Below are positions 34,795 to 46,104 of a stretch of DNA of 64,000 nt, one piece after another. Source of the stretch: Moricandia arvensis (Eukaryota > Streptophyta > Magnoliopsida > Brassicales > Brassicaceae); the NCBI GenBank assembly GCA_905132765.1, contig CAJHQP010002789.1, positions 1 to 64,000 on the forward strand. The letters run 5' to 3'. The translations under genes were made by a program, and so were the position numbers. Every line of letters starts with the position of its first letter. Position 1 is the stretch's first letter. Below the pieces are notes generated by a model that made no database searches, was not told the DNA's origin, and was given only the letters and a program-made list of their open reading frames with translations.

Positions 34795-36263
34795 GATCCA
34801 TGAAACATCGATTTGACAAGTGGAAGCAACCATCAATCAGCAGTTGTAACCATAGGTCAAACTAACACGCTATCCAATCAGCCAAGACGCTAACCTAGGA
34901 TATGTGTGCACTAAAAAATATCATATCTTTTCAACCAGAAGGAAATTCACCAGGAATCCAATTTCATGAATTCTACATCTAAAAAAATATGTATTTTTCC
35001 AGTAGAATCAACCAAAAGATATCTAGACCAGAAAAATATGAATTTTACAAAACTGGAGGTTTCTACGCCTCACTCATATGTGAGTATTATCATGTTGAAG
35101 AGGATTCAAGCCCAACCATGAAGCCACCTCACAAAGACCAACCATATTCTTCAAGATGGATCTCTCAGATTTCCAAAAAGCCCAATATAAGGGAGAAATG
35201 ACCACAAAAATATGATGTTATGATCCAATTCAAAAACCGGCCAAACCAATTATACACATGCCTCAATTGAAGTTGATTGAACTATACACATGCCTCAATT
35301 GGAAGCTAATCGGTTTCAATCAGCTTCAACCAAACATTGGCACCATGAGAGTTTTTTACATGATCAATACATATAGATTACACATACAACCATCGCAGGG
35401 AGAGCATTCCATCATTCCACCATACACAAGCCAACATGTGATCAAGAGGATCTACACATTGCTTCAACTTGTTTTATTGAGAGTCTCTTGCAATAAATCC
35501 GCAACAACTCTTTTTCCTCCAGTCTATGCATGGCATCAGCACCTTCCAGACCATAAAGAAGGTTTCCATGAAGCTCAGCTGTCTCCTTAAAACCGTCTAG
35601 ATAGAAGATATTCAAGCTCCCCTCTTCAAGACAAAATCCCATCAATCTCTCCAACAGCTAATTTCCGATTTTGTTAGCTTAATTTGATTTGCTTCCTTTA
35701 TTTTCTTTATGAACGTTAGCCTTAGATATTTCTGAGCATTTATATAAGCTCATTGTCGTCCTCAGTTGTAAAACTAACTTCAGTCTTTAAGAAATAAATC
35801 AGTTTCTTTGTTTTTTTTATCAAAGAGAGTCTTTGAATAGAAATATGGGCTTTAGAATACATCGATGATTCTTGTGTTCTATTGATTCGTTTAGCATAGG
35901 TTATTGTGTTATTCAGAATCTAGTGTTATCCCAGATTGAGAGAGTCGATCAATCCCATGCAATTTGAGAGAGTCAATCCTTATCCAACGATCATCATCTT
36001 CCATCATCCATGCCATCGACCATTCCGATCGTGCCTCGCATTTCATCCAATCCATCTTCTCTGATTTTGTTTTTCCTTTGTTTATCTTCTGTTTTCATCT
36101 TATAAAAAACCATAAAAATCATAAAAACTTCCATTTTTTTTCCAGGTACAATCAGATCCCACCCTTCTTCTCTCGCCCATACTTATTTGATCCTCACTCG
36201 GTCGAACCAGAAAGAACCTTAGCAGATCCATGCAGTACGGTCCTGATTGCCAGCCTTGTGTCA
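34795..36263 (+). repeat. 5' LTR of the gag-only element
   Basis: Long blocks match the 3' LTR at 39111 and the LTR at 60198, for example TCAAGATGGATCTCTCAGAT (35150 and 39438) and GAAGAGGATTCAAGCCCAAC (35096 and 39376). It ends TTGTGTCA just before the primer site. It contains CATTTATATAAG near 35737 as a TATA candidate and a possible intron acceptor TTTTTCCAG near 36145. Confidence 0.7.
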
Positions 36264-36265
36264 TT

Positions 36266-36277
36266 TGGTATCAGAGC
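36266..36277 (+). other. primer-binding site (tRNA-Met initiator)
   Basis: TGGTATCAGAGC is the standard plant LTR-retroelement primer site complementary to the 3' end of initiator methionine tRNA. It lies 2 bp after the LTR end. Confidence 0.85.
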
Positions 36278-39096
36278 TAAAGATGTTGTATCTGGTAATA
36301 TCTATCTATCCATAATCTTTTTTTTTTTTGCATTTGTTTTCATTTATAAAATCATAAAACCCATAAAAATCACATTGGTTGGCATTCTTCTGTCCGTTTT
36401 TTTCATTGTTGCTTGTTTTTGGTTTGAAAACTATTGTAGGAATGAGGTATGATAATGCATTTACATGTTTCGATTCATATAAATTTGCAAAGCCAAAGAA
36501 ATCAATGTTTGGCATCAAATTGTTTGCTTAGTTTCCATTTCGGTTTTATTCACTTACCATTAAAAAAAGAGTAAATCTGGTTTCTTCCTTTTTTTTTAAT
36601 TCTGAAATTATAAAACCAAATAAAAGGTAATTTCATTGTTTAGTCTACATATTTCGTGCTTCAATTGATAAGTAAAAAAATTGTGAATTTTCCATTTGTT
36701 TCGAAATTTTTGGAATAAAAGATATTAAATATCAATTTTACTTGTTCTTTCTTATTCATTCTTTCTTTCTATTGTTATGTCAAGATTCAATTCTTCTATT
36801 TTATATTTATGCAAAGCAAACTCTGGAAAAAAAAAATAGAGAAGACACCATGGAAGATTATTCTGAAGAAAAGAATGATTCAAGCTAAGACTTCAGACTT
36901 GATGAAACCGACCAAGCATGGTCCAATGAATATGATGGATGTGATGGGTTTTGTTCTGATGATAACCACTCCTATGTCAAAGTATATGAGACAACCCTGA
37001 TGAAGCATATCCTGAATTAGAACCACCTGAGTAAACCAACTTTCAAAGAGAGTATGAGGGAGAAATCGAACCAAATATCAGTATCAATGAAGAAGATGAA
37101 TTCTCTGGAAATAATACATAATGTGATGATCAAGAAGCTGATCAGGAAGACTCATGGCAAGAGGGAACTAATTCTGAAATCAGCTTAGAAGAAAGTTATG
37201 AGCATGAAGAAGATTTCTCTGATGCTGGAGATGTTTATGAAGATGTTAATAGAGGAGAAAAATGTTATTAGTCTGGTGAAGAAAAATATGGAAAAGATTC
37301 TTGTGTCAGAAACATACCATGTTTTGATATACTTTATTCTGATCAAGAATTTGAGCACCAAGACCAAACTGGTTCACAACCAGAGTAGACAACTTTAAAG
37401 AAAAATATAGAGAAAAAGCAGATTCTCAACAAACCATTGTTGAAGAAGAAGAGGTCGTAAGTGAAGCTGATAATCAGCCCTGGATATATTAAATTTGCAG
37501 ACCATCATCAAGGTCCAGAATCATACTTGTGCTGGGAACAAGACATGAAACATTGGTTTATTTCTAATCAAGTTACTGAAGTGGAGAAGACAACCATTGC
37601 TGAATGACACTCTCATTGAAGATGCCTTTAGGCAGTGGGAGCAAGATGCTTATTGGCGACTTGACCATGATGAACCATAAGTTACTTGGGAAGAAATGAA
37701 GGAGATCTTGTATGAAGAATATGTGAAAGGAGCTGGATATGAGCTTTGGAATCAGATACGGGTCCACATTAATCCTAAACCAAGGCGGCTGATATTGGCA
37801 ACAAAACCCAAACTGAAAGGTTAAGTCCTCAAGAAGGCTCACAATCCAAAACAAAAAAGGACTCTAAGCTCATCGTCAAGGTAAAACAAAGCATACCTCA
37901 CCACAAAGGGGCAATGGCGTGCAAGTAGATTCTAACTCTACTATCCAAAGCTCAAGAGCAAAGTAGCCAAGCCCTCTAGAAGGTCAATGAGAAAAGAAAC
38001 CAAGTAAGTCTTCTAAGCCTTCAAAACCAGTATAATCCAATTTTGATACAGATTTCATGAGAAATGCCACTTTCCTTGTAACATTCCAACTAGGCTAGTA
38101 GTAACTTCTCATTCACTAGACGTTAACTCGGATTAAACTAGTGAAGTTATATCTCACTTGGTATGTTAAATTTCCCGTTGCTTTATGGTATATATGCATT
38201 GTCTTTTCCAAAGGAAGATTATGCAGTTCTCATAAGGGCCATGAGAACGTGGGTTCAAGGTTAAAACAAGAAAGAATCATCCTTAACTCAGACCCACAAG
38301 AAGAACTTAAACCAGCCACGTAGCGATCCATTAAAACTAGAAAATGTTTGGTTCAAACACATGAGAAGGTACAAAAAAATTAGTTGCTCTCTTTTGATAC
38401 TTTGAAAGCCACCATGATATGCTTGTCAGTGCCAAAGGAGATGAAACATGTACAACACTTAGCAATGAATCTTAGGTCAAAGAGAAGGTGGTCTTAAAGA
38501 GAGATGGCAAAGCACCACCAAAGGAGCATTCCTTGCTTAAACACCTCGCTGGAGAAGATGTCATTACAACCAGTAGGCATCTTACTGCAGGAAGAACCCC
38601 CAGGACCAGTCGTCAAACAAAAAGGTCATGCCATTAGATGCACCACCCAAGCTTCCAAATCACGTAATTTCAGATACCTCTTGTTCAATAATCAAATGAT
38701 TTGGATATTTAATGCATATTGATTTATTATACCATGATGAGTTTGAAGAAAGACTAGGATGTTTAGAAAAACATGTAGATCATACTTCTTGTCTTAGATC
38801 ACATTTACAGGAGAAACAAGAAGATTATCTATCTACTTAAATTGGAATGCATCAAACTGACTTATATGGTGATTATTCCCATGATTGCCATAACACACTT
38901 GTTTCTTGCCAAAGATGTTGAGTATATGATAAGAACCAAAGCTGAAGATTCCAGAAGACATTTACCAAAGGAAAAGATCACACAGGCCTGGGCCAGAGAA
39001 GTGATCAATATCTTATTTGTCCAAAGAAGAACCACCAGATGCACTAATGCATCACCAAACCGAAATCATATCCAGTTTTGAGGGTCGAAACTTTTT
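36278..39096 (+). pseudogene. broken gag-like region and unassigned interior
   Basis: Short acidic frames around 36840-37480 contain many Glu/Asp residues. From about 37500 to 37760 broken frames resemble a Ty3-type retrotransposon gag: a Trp-rich stretch near EQDMKHWFISNQV, then DTLIEDAFRQWEQDAYWRLD and VTWEEMKEILYEEYVKGAGY. Stops interrupt it. From 37860 to 39096 no domain is recognised; the CACAAAGGGGCAATGGC stretch and others look like degenerate coding DNA. I see no protease, integrase or reverse transcriptase. Confidence 0.55.
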
Positions 39097-39108
39097 AAAG
39101 GGAGAGGG
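39097..39108 (+). other. polypurine tract of the gag-only element
   Basis: AAAGGGAGAGGG lies 2 bp before the TGATG that starts the 3' LTR. Confidence 0.6.
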
Positions 39109-39110
39109 TA

Positions 39111-39930
39111 TGATGCGGCCATCAAATCAGCAGCTGAACCAGAGGTCGAGGCAACAACCTACTCAATCAGCTAAGGTGCCAACCATGATATATGTACACT
39201 CAAAATGCCATATCTTTCCAACTAGAGGAAGTTCACCAGGGAATCCGATTTTCATGATTCTACACTCAACAATCTATATTTTCCAAGTGGAATCAACCCC
39301 AAAGCTATATGGACCAGAAATAATAGAATTTTACAAACTGGAGGTTTCCAGCCCATCCATCTGCGAGTATCAATATGTTGAAGAGGATTCAAGCCCAACG
39401 CATGAAGCGGCTTCACAATAACCAACATATTATTCAAGATGGATCTCTCAGATTTCTAGAAAGTACAATATAAGGAGAACTCGCCCACAAAAATATGATG
39501 TTATGGTCCAATTCCCAAAATCGGCCAAACCAATTCTACATATGCCTCAATTGAAAGCTAAACCGGTTCAATCAGCTTCAGAGCAAACATTGGCGACCAT
39601 GAAGAGTTTCTATATGATTCAAATACATCATATTACACATCCAACCGTCCAGGAGAGCATTTCATCATTCACCATACAACCAGTCAGCATGTGATCAAGA
39701 GGACCTACACTTGCTTCAACTTGCTTATTGGGAGTTCTTGCATAAAGCCACAACAACTTTTTTCCTTCAGTCTATGTACGACATTAGCACCTTCAAACCA
39801 TAAAGAAAGTTCCCAGAAAACTCAATTATCCCTTAAAAACCGTCCAGATACAATATACTCAAGCTCCCTTCTTCAAGAAAAATCCTATTAATTTCTCCAA
39901 TGGCTCGTTTCCGATTAAATCTGAACATTT
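39111..39930 (+). repeat. partial 3' LTR of the gag-only element
   Basis: It starts TGATGCGGCCATC after the purine tract and follows the 5' LTR to about TCTCCAATGGCTCGTTTCCG at 39894-39913. There homology stops, so roughly the last 550-600 bp of the LTR is missing. A gag-derived gene fragment begins about 25 bp further on. Confidence 0.65.
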
Positions 39931-39954
39931 TATTGTTATGGTGACGATGGGCGG

Positions 39955-40290
39955 TTTCATATTTGATGAGGATATGTGGATGATTTACACCGAATGCTTC
40001 GTCTCACATGACTCCATATATGAAGTATTTCACAAATTTAGACAAAACTTATAAGGGTAAGGTTGGATTAGCGGACTGAAATTTATCTTGGCGGAAGGGA
40101 AAGGAGATGTTGGTATTGTAATGAAAGGAGTGAGAAAATTATAAAGAATGTGTGTTTTGTTCCTCGACTAAACAGAAATGTCTTAAGAGTGTTGGTCATA
40201 TGGCATCAAGAGGGTATACAGTGATAATAGATCTCAGTGAATGCATTATTAGAAGAGATGGTTGTCATGGTCATTGATTGCCATTGCTTG
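39955..40290 (+). pseudogene. gag-derived gene, fragment 3
   Basis: It shows the family pattern in broken frames: FDEDMWMIYTECFVSHDSIY, then YKGKVGLAD, then a GKGDVGIVMKGVRK-like stretch and KNVCFVPRLNRNVLRVLVI. It covers only the retropepsin-like part; the gag-like N-terminus is absent, perhaps removed by the adjacent LTR element. It is the nearest family member to RBL. Confidence 0.6.
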
Positions 40291-40867
40291 ATGCGCTCGT
40301 TAGGTCTCGGTTTAATGCTCTGAGATGGTTGGAATATCTGTTTAAGATGTTTTAATTTTGCGGTGAAATCATTCATTCCTTATCCATATATGATATTTGT
40401 GCAAATGGTTGTTACCCACGTTGCAGGTTCTATATTTGTTGAGAATAACCATGAGATGCTCCCGCAAAAGTGGTCAGATAAGATAATTAATTAGATAGTA
40501 ATTAAATACAGATTTGTTAAGACCCAATAATTGTATTATTCGAATTTATATTTTAACAATGGCCGGGTAAAGCCACCCGGATACAAGTTTTAAACAACGT
40601 TAATAAATCGCTTTCTCTCTGAAATTCCTAGTTCATCCTGGCGATCGATTTGAGCTTCTTCAACGATTTCTCTCTAACACCAATCCGGCTTTCGCATTGC
40701 TTTTCTCTGATTTCGTTTCACCTTCGGAGTAATCAAGTAAAGAGATTCATAAACCTAATTGGCCTGTAATCGTTGCGTCGTAGAAACCCTAATTTTCGGG
40801 GACGTTGAAGTCGTCTCTCAGTTTTCACTCCCTTCAAACCTCCCGTGTTGAAGACTAGCAAATATAT
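40291..40867. other. upstream region and 5' UTR of the RBL pseudogene
   Basis: From about 40600 the sequence becomes pyrimidine-rich (CGCTTTCTCTCTGAAATTCC), as in many plant 5' UTRs. No clear TATA box was picked. It may still be transcribed. Confidence 0.4.
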
Positions 40868-42972
40868 ATGAATGCTCCCATCATAGTGAGCTTGATTCAT
40901 TCCTGGTTCTGCTTACTTTCTCAAACACTTGTAATTACTTCTTCACTTTCTCTGTGTGTGTGTGTGTAGATCCATTGCAAGGAGATTTTCCAGAGGTGAT
41001 TGAAGAGTATTGAGCATGGGGTCATCAAGTGTGTGCTTTTAATCACCGTGGTTCTCTTCTCGCTGGTAAAGTTGTCTCCTTTTAAGCCTTCTCTGTCTCG
41101 TTATATCAACTTTAGTTAGTTTGTCTAGTTTTGGATTTTTGATGTATCTTTGTATTGTTGATAGCTGGATGTGCGGATGGGGGCTGTGTCATCTGGGACT
41201 TCGAAACTAGAGGCATTGCAAAAGAGCTTCGTGATGATGAGTGCACTGCTGCAATCACTAGTGTCTCTTGGTCAAAGTATGGCCACCGTTTGCTTGTCTC
41301 TGCTGCAGACAAGTCGTTAACCTCTTGGATGTCTCATCTGGACAGAAGATTGCGAGGACAACTCTTCAGCAGACTCCTTGCACGCTCGTCTTCAACCCTG
41401 GCTTAAGTTCACCTTCTCTCTGCTCGCGTGCCCACTGTCTTCTGCTCCATGATAGTTGACTTTGAGATTGGTTGCACGACTTTGCTTCCCGTGTCTGTGC
41501 TGATATGGCCTGATTGTATTAGCTCTTCCGCAGCGCAGTAATGTCCTGAGTCAGGGCCTCCTTTCTCTCCAGCTGCAGCTTGTTTTAAACAAGTGTGGGG
41601 ATCTCGTTTATGAGGGAATGCTAGGAGAGATACTATCGTTGATTATAAAAGGTGTCGGTTCTTGCTTTGGTTCCTGTGTCTGGTGGTTCTGCGGTGAAGA
41701 CATGTGGTTAGCAGAATGGGCAGTATCTTCTCACGAATTCGCATGACCGCATCATCAGGATCTATGAAAATCTTCTCCCAGCTAAAAAATGTGCTTAAAT
41801 CACTCGAGGACATGGGTAAGAATGTAGATGAGCTTGATGGTGTTGAGAAAATGAAGATTGTGGATCGAATGCTTAACGCTGTTCAGGGAGTTCCAAGATT
41901 TAGTTACGAAAATGCATTGGAAAGCGCCTTGTTCAGTGGTGATGTGTGGGGTCGTTGGGGGTTCTGCATGCAAAGGAGAACATAAGATCTACATATGGAT
42001 CGAGCGGGGCATCTCGTGAAAATATTAGAAGGTCCAAAAGAAGCCTTGATTGATCTAGCTTGGCATCCTGTTCCATCCGCATAATCGTCTCTGTTTCCTT
42101 GACTGGTTCTAGTATACATTTGGGCAAAAGACTACACAGAGAATTGGAGTGCATTTGCTCCTGATTTCAAGGAGCTTGAGGAGAATGAAGAGTATGTGGA
42201 ACGAGAAGATGAATTTGATTTGATGCCTGAAACAGGAAAGGTTAGAGAATTGAATATATGGATGGCATAGGAATTATCTGTAATAACTCTGTCACCTTTT
42301 TACTTGAATATATTGTGGTGTATGCGTGTAGGTGAAAGTATCAAGTGTTAATGAAGATTGAAGAAGTTGACATAGAGACAGTGGAAAAGGATGCTTTCAG
42401 TGATTCAGATATGTCAGTGGAGGACTCCGCTACCTTCCAGCTGAACCGATCCCAGATACAAATGAGGAGCAAGACAAATATGAAGTTAATTGAAGCTCAT
42501 ATATCTGCATGCTCCTGCTTCTGAAGAGGCTGGTCAGAATGGACACGTGCAGACCATGTATCAAGTCCACAAAGGAGGTAAGAAATGATCATAACAACTA
42601 CATAGACAGTTTATCCACTACATACGTGGGAATAAATTTAAAAAGCATGAAGTCTGTCTGAATAGATGTTGGTCTCTAGATTAGTATTGTGGATGGATTT
42701 ATGAATCTGTGATATGTTATGCCACTAATTTAGATGCTTTTTTTACTAATGCATTTGGCTCTCTATTGTAGAAGAAATGGGTGAAACAAGAGGAAGAGAA
42801 AAAAGAAAACCATCAGAGAAAGCCATGGAGTTGCAGGCAAGAAGGCAAAGTCATCAAAAGCTTCAGGCAGAACAGTACGAGTGAAAAGCAGAGCAGTAGG
42901 CGATCAAGAAGTCCGATGACAGTGTAAATGGTGATGAATGGTGACGATGATGATGTTGATGCATATTATTAA
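40868..42972 (+). pseudogene. RBL: RBL (RBBP5-like) WD40 gene, decayed
   Basis: RBL is the plant RBBP5-like WD40 subunit of COMPASS-type histone H3K4 methyltransferase complexes. The start MNAPII (40868) and an exon beginning DPLQGDFPEVIEEY at about 40970 match it, but a small deletion makes the next codon a stop. The best-preserved exon (41163-41325) reads AGCADGGCVIWDFETRGIAK and then AAITSVSWSKYGHRLLVSAA, a WD40 repeat. Frame breaks follow at QKIARTTLQQTP. Later pieces include FKELEENEEYVEREDEFDLM (about 42165-42230), LPAEPIPDTNEEQDK (about 42433-42478) and the basic tail KKAKSSKASGRTVRVKSRAV, ending DDDVDAYY before the stop at 42972. Exon order is complete, so this gene decayed in place. 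A functional full-length product is very unlikely. Confidence 0.88.
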
Positions 42973-43384
42973 CCAAGTAAGTTTACCAATATCTATGTAT
43001 GCAACATAAAAAAAATGCAGCAAGCTAGTACATGGAATGATTTATATTTAGAATGTTTTCATTGCAGGCTAATGCTGTGCTCTTCTCTAACCACGACACA
43101 GCTGTGTGCCGAATCAAGTTAGATTTCTCTACACACTAGGAATTTCTGTAGTCAGGATCTTAAATTTAGCGTTGAAGGCAGTTATATTAAGACAACTTTT
43201 AAAGCAGTTTAGAGAAAGAGTAAGAGGAACATAAACATATTTGCTTCATTAATTTTGATCATCACATTAACAGAATTATTGCTCACAACAGATACATATA
43301 CATTTCATTACAACCAAACAATGATACAACCAGAATAGAAATGAGGAATGTGGTATAAGGTTTAAAGAAAGAGTCTTGGATAAA

Positions 43385-46104
43385 TTTGTGTAATGTCACG
43401 GGGCCGTCAGAAGATTGGGTCTTTCTTAGGTTCCAGTGAAGACCGTCGTGGATGCTGCTTAGGAAGTCACTAGTGGATTCGAACCTGCAAGCCGTTTGAG
43501 ACAGCACGTGACATGCTACAACACTAGTGTATCCCCTGCTTTAAGCTCTTTCCGGCCTTTCCATCAAACGATACCCATGCAGAGCTTCTGCTGTTGAATG
43601 GCACTTTCACTTTGACTGTCACGTGGTCCGGTAATATCAGTGGCGGAAAGACAGAGAATGTGGACAGATAGGTGTGAACAGATCCCAGGAACCTGGAAAA
43701 CATTAAGTTAGAACCATTGTCTTTGATCTAAGCACAGGGCTTCCCGGGTAAAACACATAACCAACATTGCTTGTTATGGAGATGAAGATCATGGAAGGGC
43801 ATATTACCTGTGGATGGACCATTGACCCGCCAGCTGCAAGTGAATACGCAGTGCTACCAGACGTTGTAATAGTATCAGATATCCGTCGCCTTGGACACAT
43901 GTGACAAATGTGTTGTCGCGAGTGCAATCAGGTTTGTGAGGTAAGAAGATAGACCACGGTCGATGGTGACTTCATCAGAACAAGCATATGCTCCTCTGTT
44001 CGGGAGCCATGCCTTGCTGCTTCTTTCAATGTGACACTTCAACCTGTGTCGAAGTGTTATACTGATTTGGACCCTCAAAACTTTTCAAGACGTTTCTTGG
44101 TATTGTTCACTGTCTGGGATCATAAGAGTTAGAGAAAGTTTTTCTAGGGCAGATATAATGCTGCAATAGTTTAACTGATGCTTATAAAGAAACTGCTAAA
44201 AGAAAAGATGAAGTAGGATACGGAAGGAGTCATGAATGCCTAGAGATCCCATGAAAATGGAACAATGGAGGCACTGTCCTTTTAAACCTAGATGCTGCTG
44301 TAATCGTTAAGATGTTTCCATGTTAGATCGTATGTGTTACTTATTATAACCTTGAGAGTGAGATTGACTTTAACCATAGAACAGTACCATCCCACCAAGA
44401 GTTATAACAAGTCACCTTTGGGTGTAGAACTGAAATTTCTTTGTCTGCATAAACAAATGATCGATGAAGCTTTCATATACATGTCTCCAAGCTTTTAAAA
44501 CTCATCTTCAGACAGAAAATATTGAGCTGTAGCATATCATTATCATACCATCTTCCCAGTTTGTACAAAGTCGAAGAAACTTGACACCAATAAAAGTTCA
44601 GCTTTTAACTCGGTGGGGTTCCCACATAAACATTTAGTCCTTTCTGCTCTCTCAACCATCTAAATCAATATATGTTTTACTTCATCTTAAGCAACACTAA
44701 TCCTATGGTTTTTGGGGTAAAATAAATCTTTGACTATATCTTTACTGAAGTAAAAAATACTGACCTGACATTTCCATAGAGAGAGCTTGTACAGAAGTTT
44801 GACTAGGTTTGGTGAAAATAAGAAACATTTTGGGATTGGTCTCCCATGTTAAGTGAAATCTGAAAACAATATTATAAGTTAGTATACAACTGTGCATCAA
44901 GTTGAGAACAAAAAAACAGTTTGATAATGAAACACTAATACTCCTTACCTGTTTACTACTGCGGTCTGCTGTAGTGATATTACCACTCTCAAACGAGACA
45001 ATCTCTTTCTTGTGTTGATCATTAGGCTGGCCCTTGCATTCCCATGAAAGCTTAAATGATGCCTGCATCAACGTTGATAATGTAAGTACAGTACATGTCA
45101 AACGTGGAAGTAAACAGGAGAGAGTTTTGAATGCAACAGTATTGGGTTACAGCAAAAAACAGAACACTATTCATCTAAACTGATGTTTCCTGCTTATGTT
45201 AATTGACTTGCATACCACAAGAGCTTGACCTATACTAGATATTACCTTTCGCTTTCAATTTGTTGTAACTCCCATTAGGACTGTTAGGCTTCACAATCTT
45301 GGAGCAGCTTCATGAGCGCAAATACGCTCCAAGGAAGACCTTGCTGATTTCCCATTTTCCCAGCCTCGTAGACTTGGCTACATGATCCATCCCCTTGCTA
45401 CTGGATGGTGCTGTGATACAAGCCACAAAACTATGTTATTCAACAAGTTCCCATGGCCAAAAAGAGCCAATTTCTATGATTCAAAAAAGGGTAGTTAGAA
45501 AGAAGAAAACACCTTGAAGTAGCAGCAAGTCAAGGTTCTTAGACCTCTCCAACTCATATTTTCGCTTCCATTCAGCAGCCTCAGCTTGAGCCCTGTTTTT
45601 CCTTCAGCGGATCCTTTTAAAGCCTCTGCAACAGCTACAAAGAATGCACAAAAGAAAGTAAGCAAACACAAAGCATGAAGCTTCAACATTATCCAAAAAA
45701 GCTTTACTTACTTCTCAAAGCCTCTGAGAACTCAGAAGAATGATCATCTGATTCTTTCATAGGAGGAGTCTGTTGAACAGCTCTCTCTGATTGAGACAAA
45801 TCATTGAGACCAGTTTCTGGGTTTGGTCTTGAATTTTTTGCATCTCCATTTCCAACAGAATCCTGTTGAGAAAGTTCGATGATTGAACAAAAGAAGACAT
45901 AAGCTTTGAAGATAGAGACAGACATAGGAAACATAACAAAGAACACTTTGATCACTAGGAGATGAGGATCATTAAAATCCCAAATTTGAAGACGAAAGTA
46001 AACAGCAGAGAGTACTCAAAAGCAGAAGAAATAGAGTGAATACTACAACAGAGAAGGAGAGATTGAAGTACAGTGTAATTGAGCTTGTAGTTCGACGACG
46101 ACAT
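43385..46104 (-). pseudogene. NADK1: NAD kinase 1 gene, decayed
   Basis: NADK1 phosphorylates NAD to NADP in the cytosol. Exons survive in order on the minus strand: MSSSNYKLN at 46104; DSVGNGDAKNSRPNPETGLN at about 45862; AVAEALKGSAEGK at about 45640, then shifted; ASFKLSWECKGQPNDQHKKE and IVSFESGNITTADRSSKQ at about 45065-44950; HLTWETNPKMFLIFTKPSQT at about 44860; DEVTIDRGLSSYLTNL at about 43970; and TSGSTAYSLAAGGSMVHPQ at about 43865. The C-terminal IHDGLHWNLRKTQS lies at about 43415. Single-base losses hit the catalytic Gly-Gly-Asp-Gly motif (near 44388-44400), the last exon near 43690 and the region just before the natural stop. It lies tail to tail with RBL, about 400 bp apart, as neighbours in Arabidopsis. 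Confidence 0.88.

Larger units (their letters stand above)
34795..39930 (+). mobile_element. gag-only LTR retroelement (LARD-like)
   Basis: A ~1.45-kb 5' LTR (to about 36263) is followed by TGGTATCAGAGC, the usual initiator tRNA-Met primer site. A 2.8-kb interior ends in the purine tract AAAGGGAGAGGG before a partial 3' LTR at 39111. The interior holds only a broken gag-like region, with no integrase or reverse transcriptase, so any movement would need outside enzymes. The 3' LTR lacks its last several hundred bases. No target duplication was found, and the exact 5' start is uncertain within about 50 bp. Confidence 0.7.

Noticed and set aside
35964..36452. 162-codon frame as a membrane protein gene
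   Set aside because: It spans the LTR end and the primer-binding site of the gag-only element; the hydrophobic parts come from T-rich DNA.
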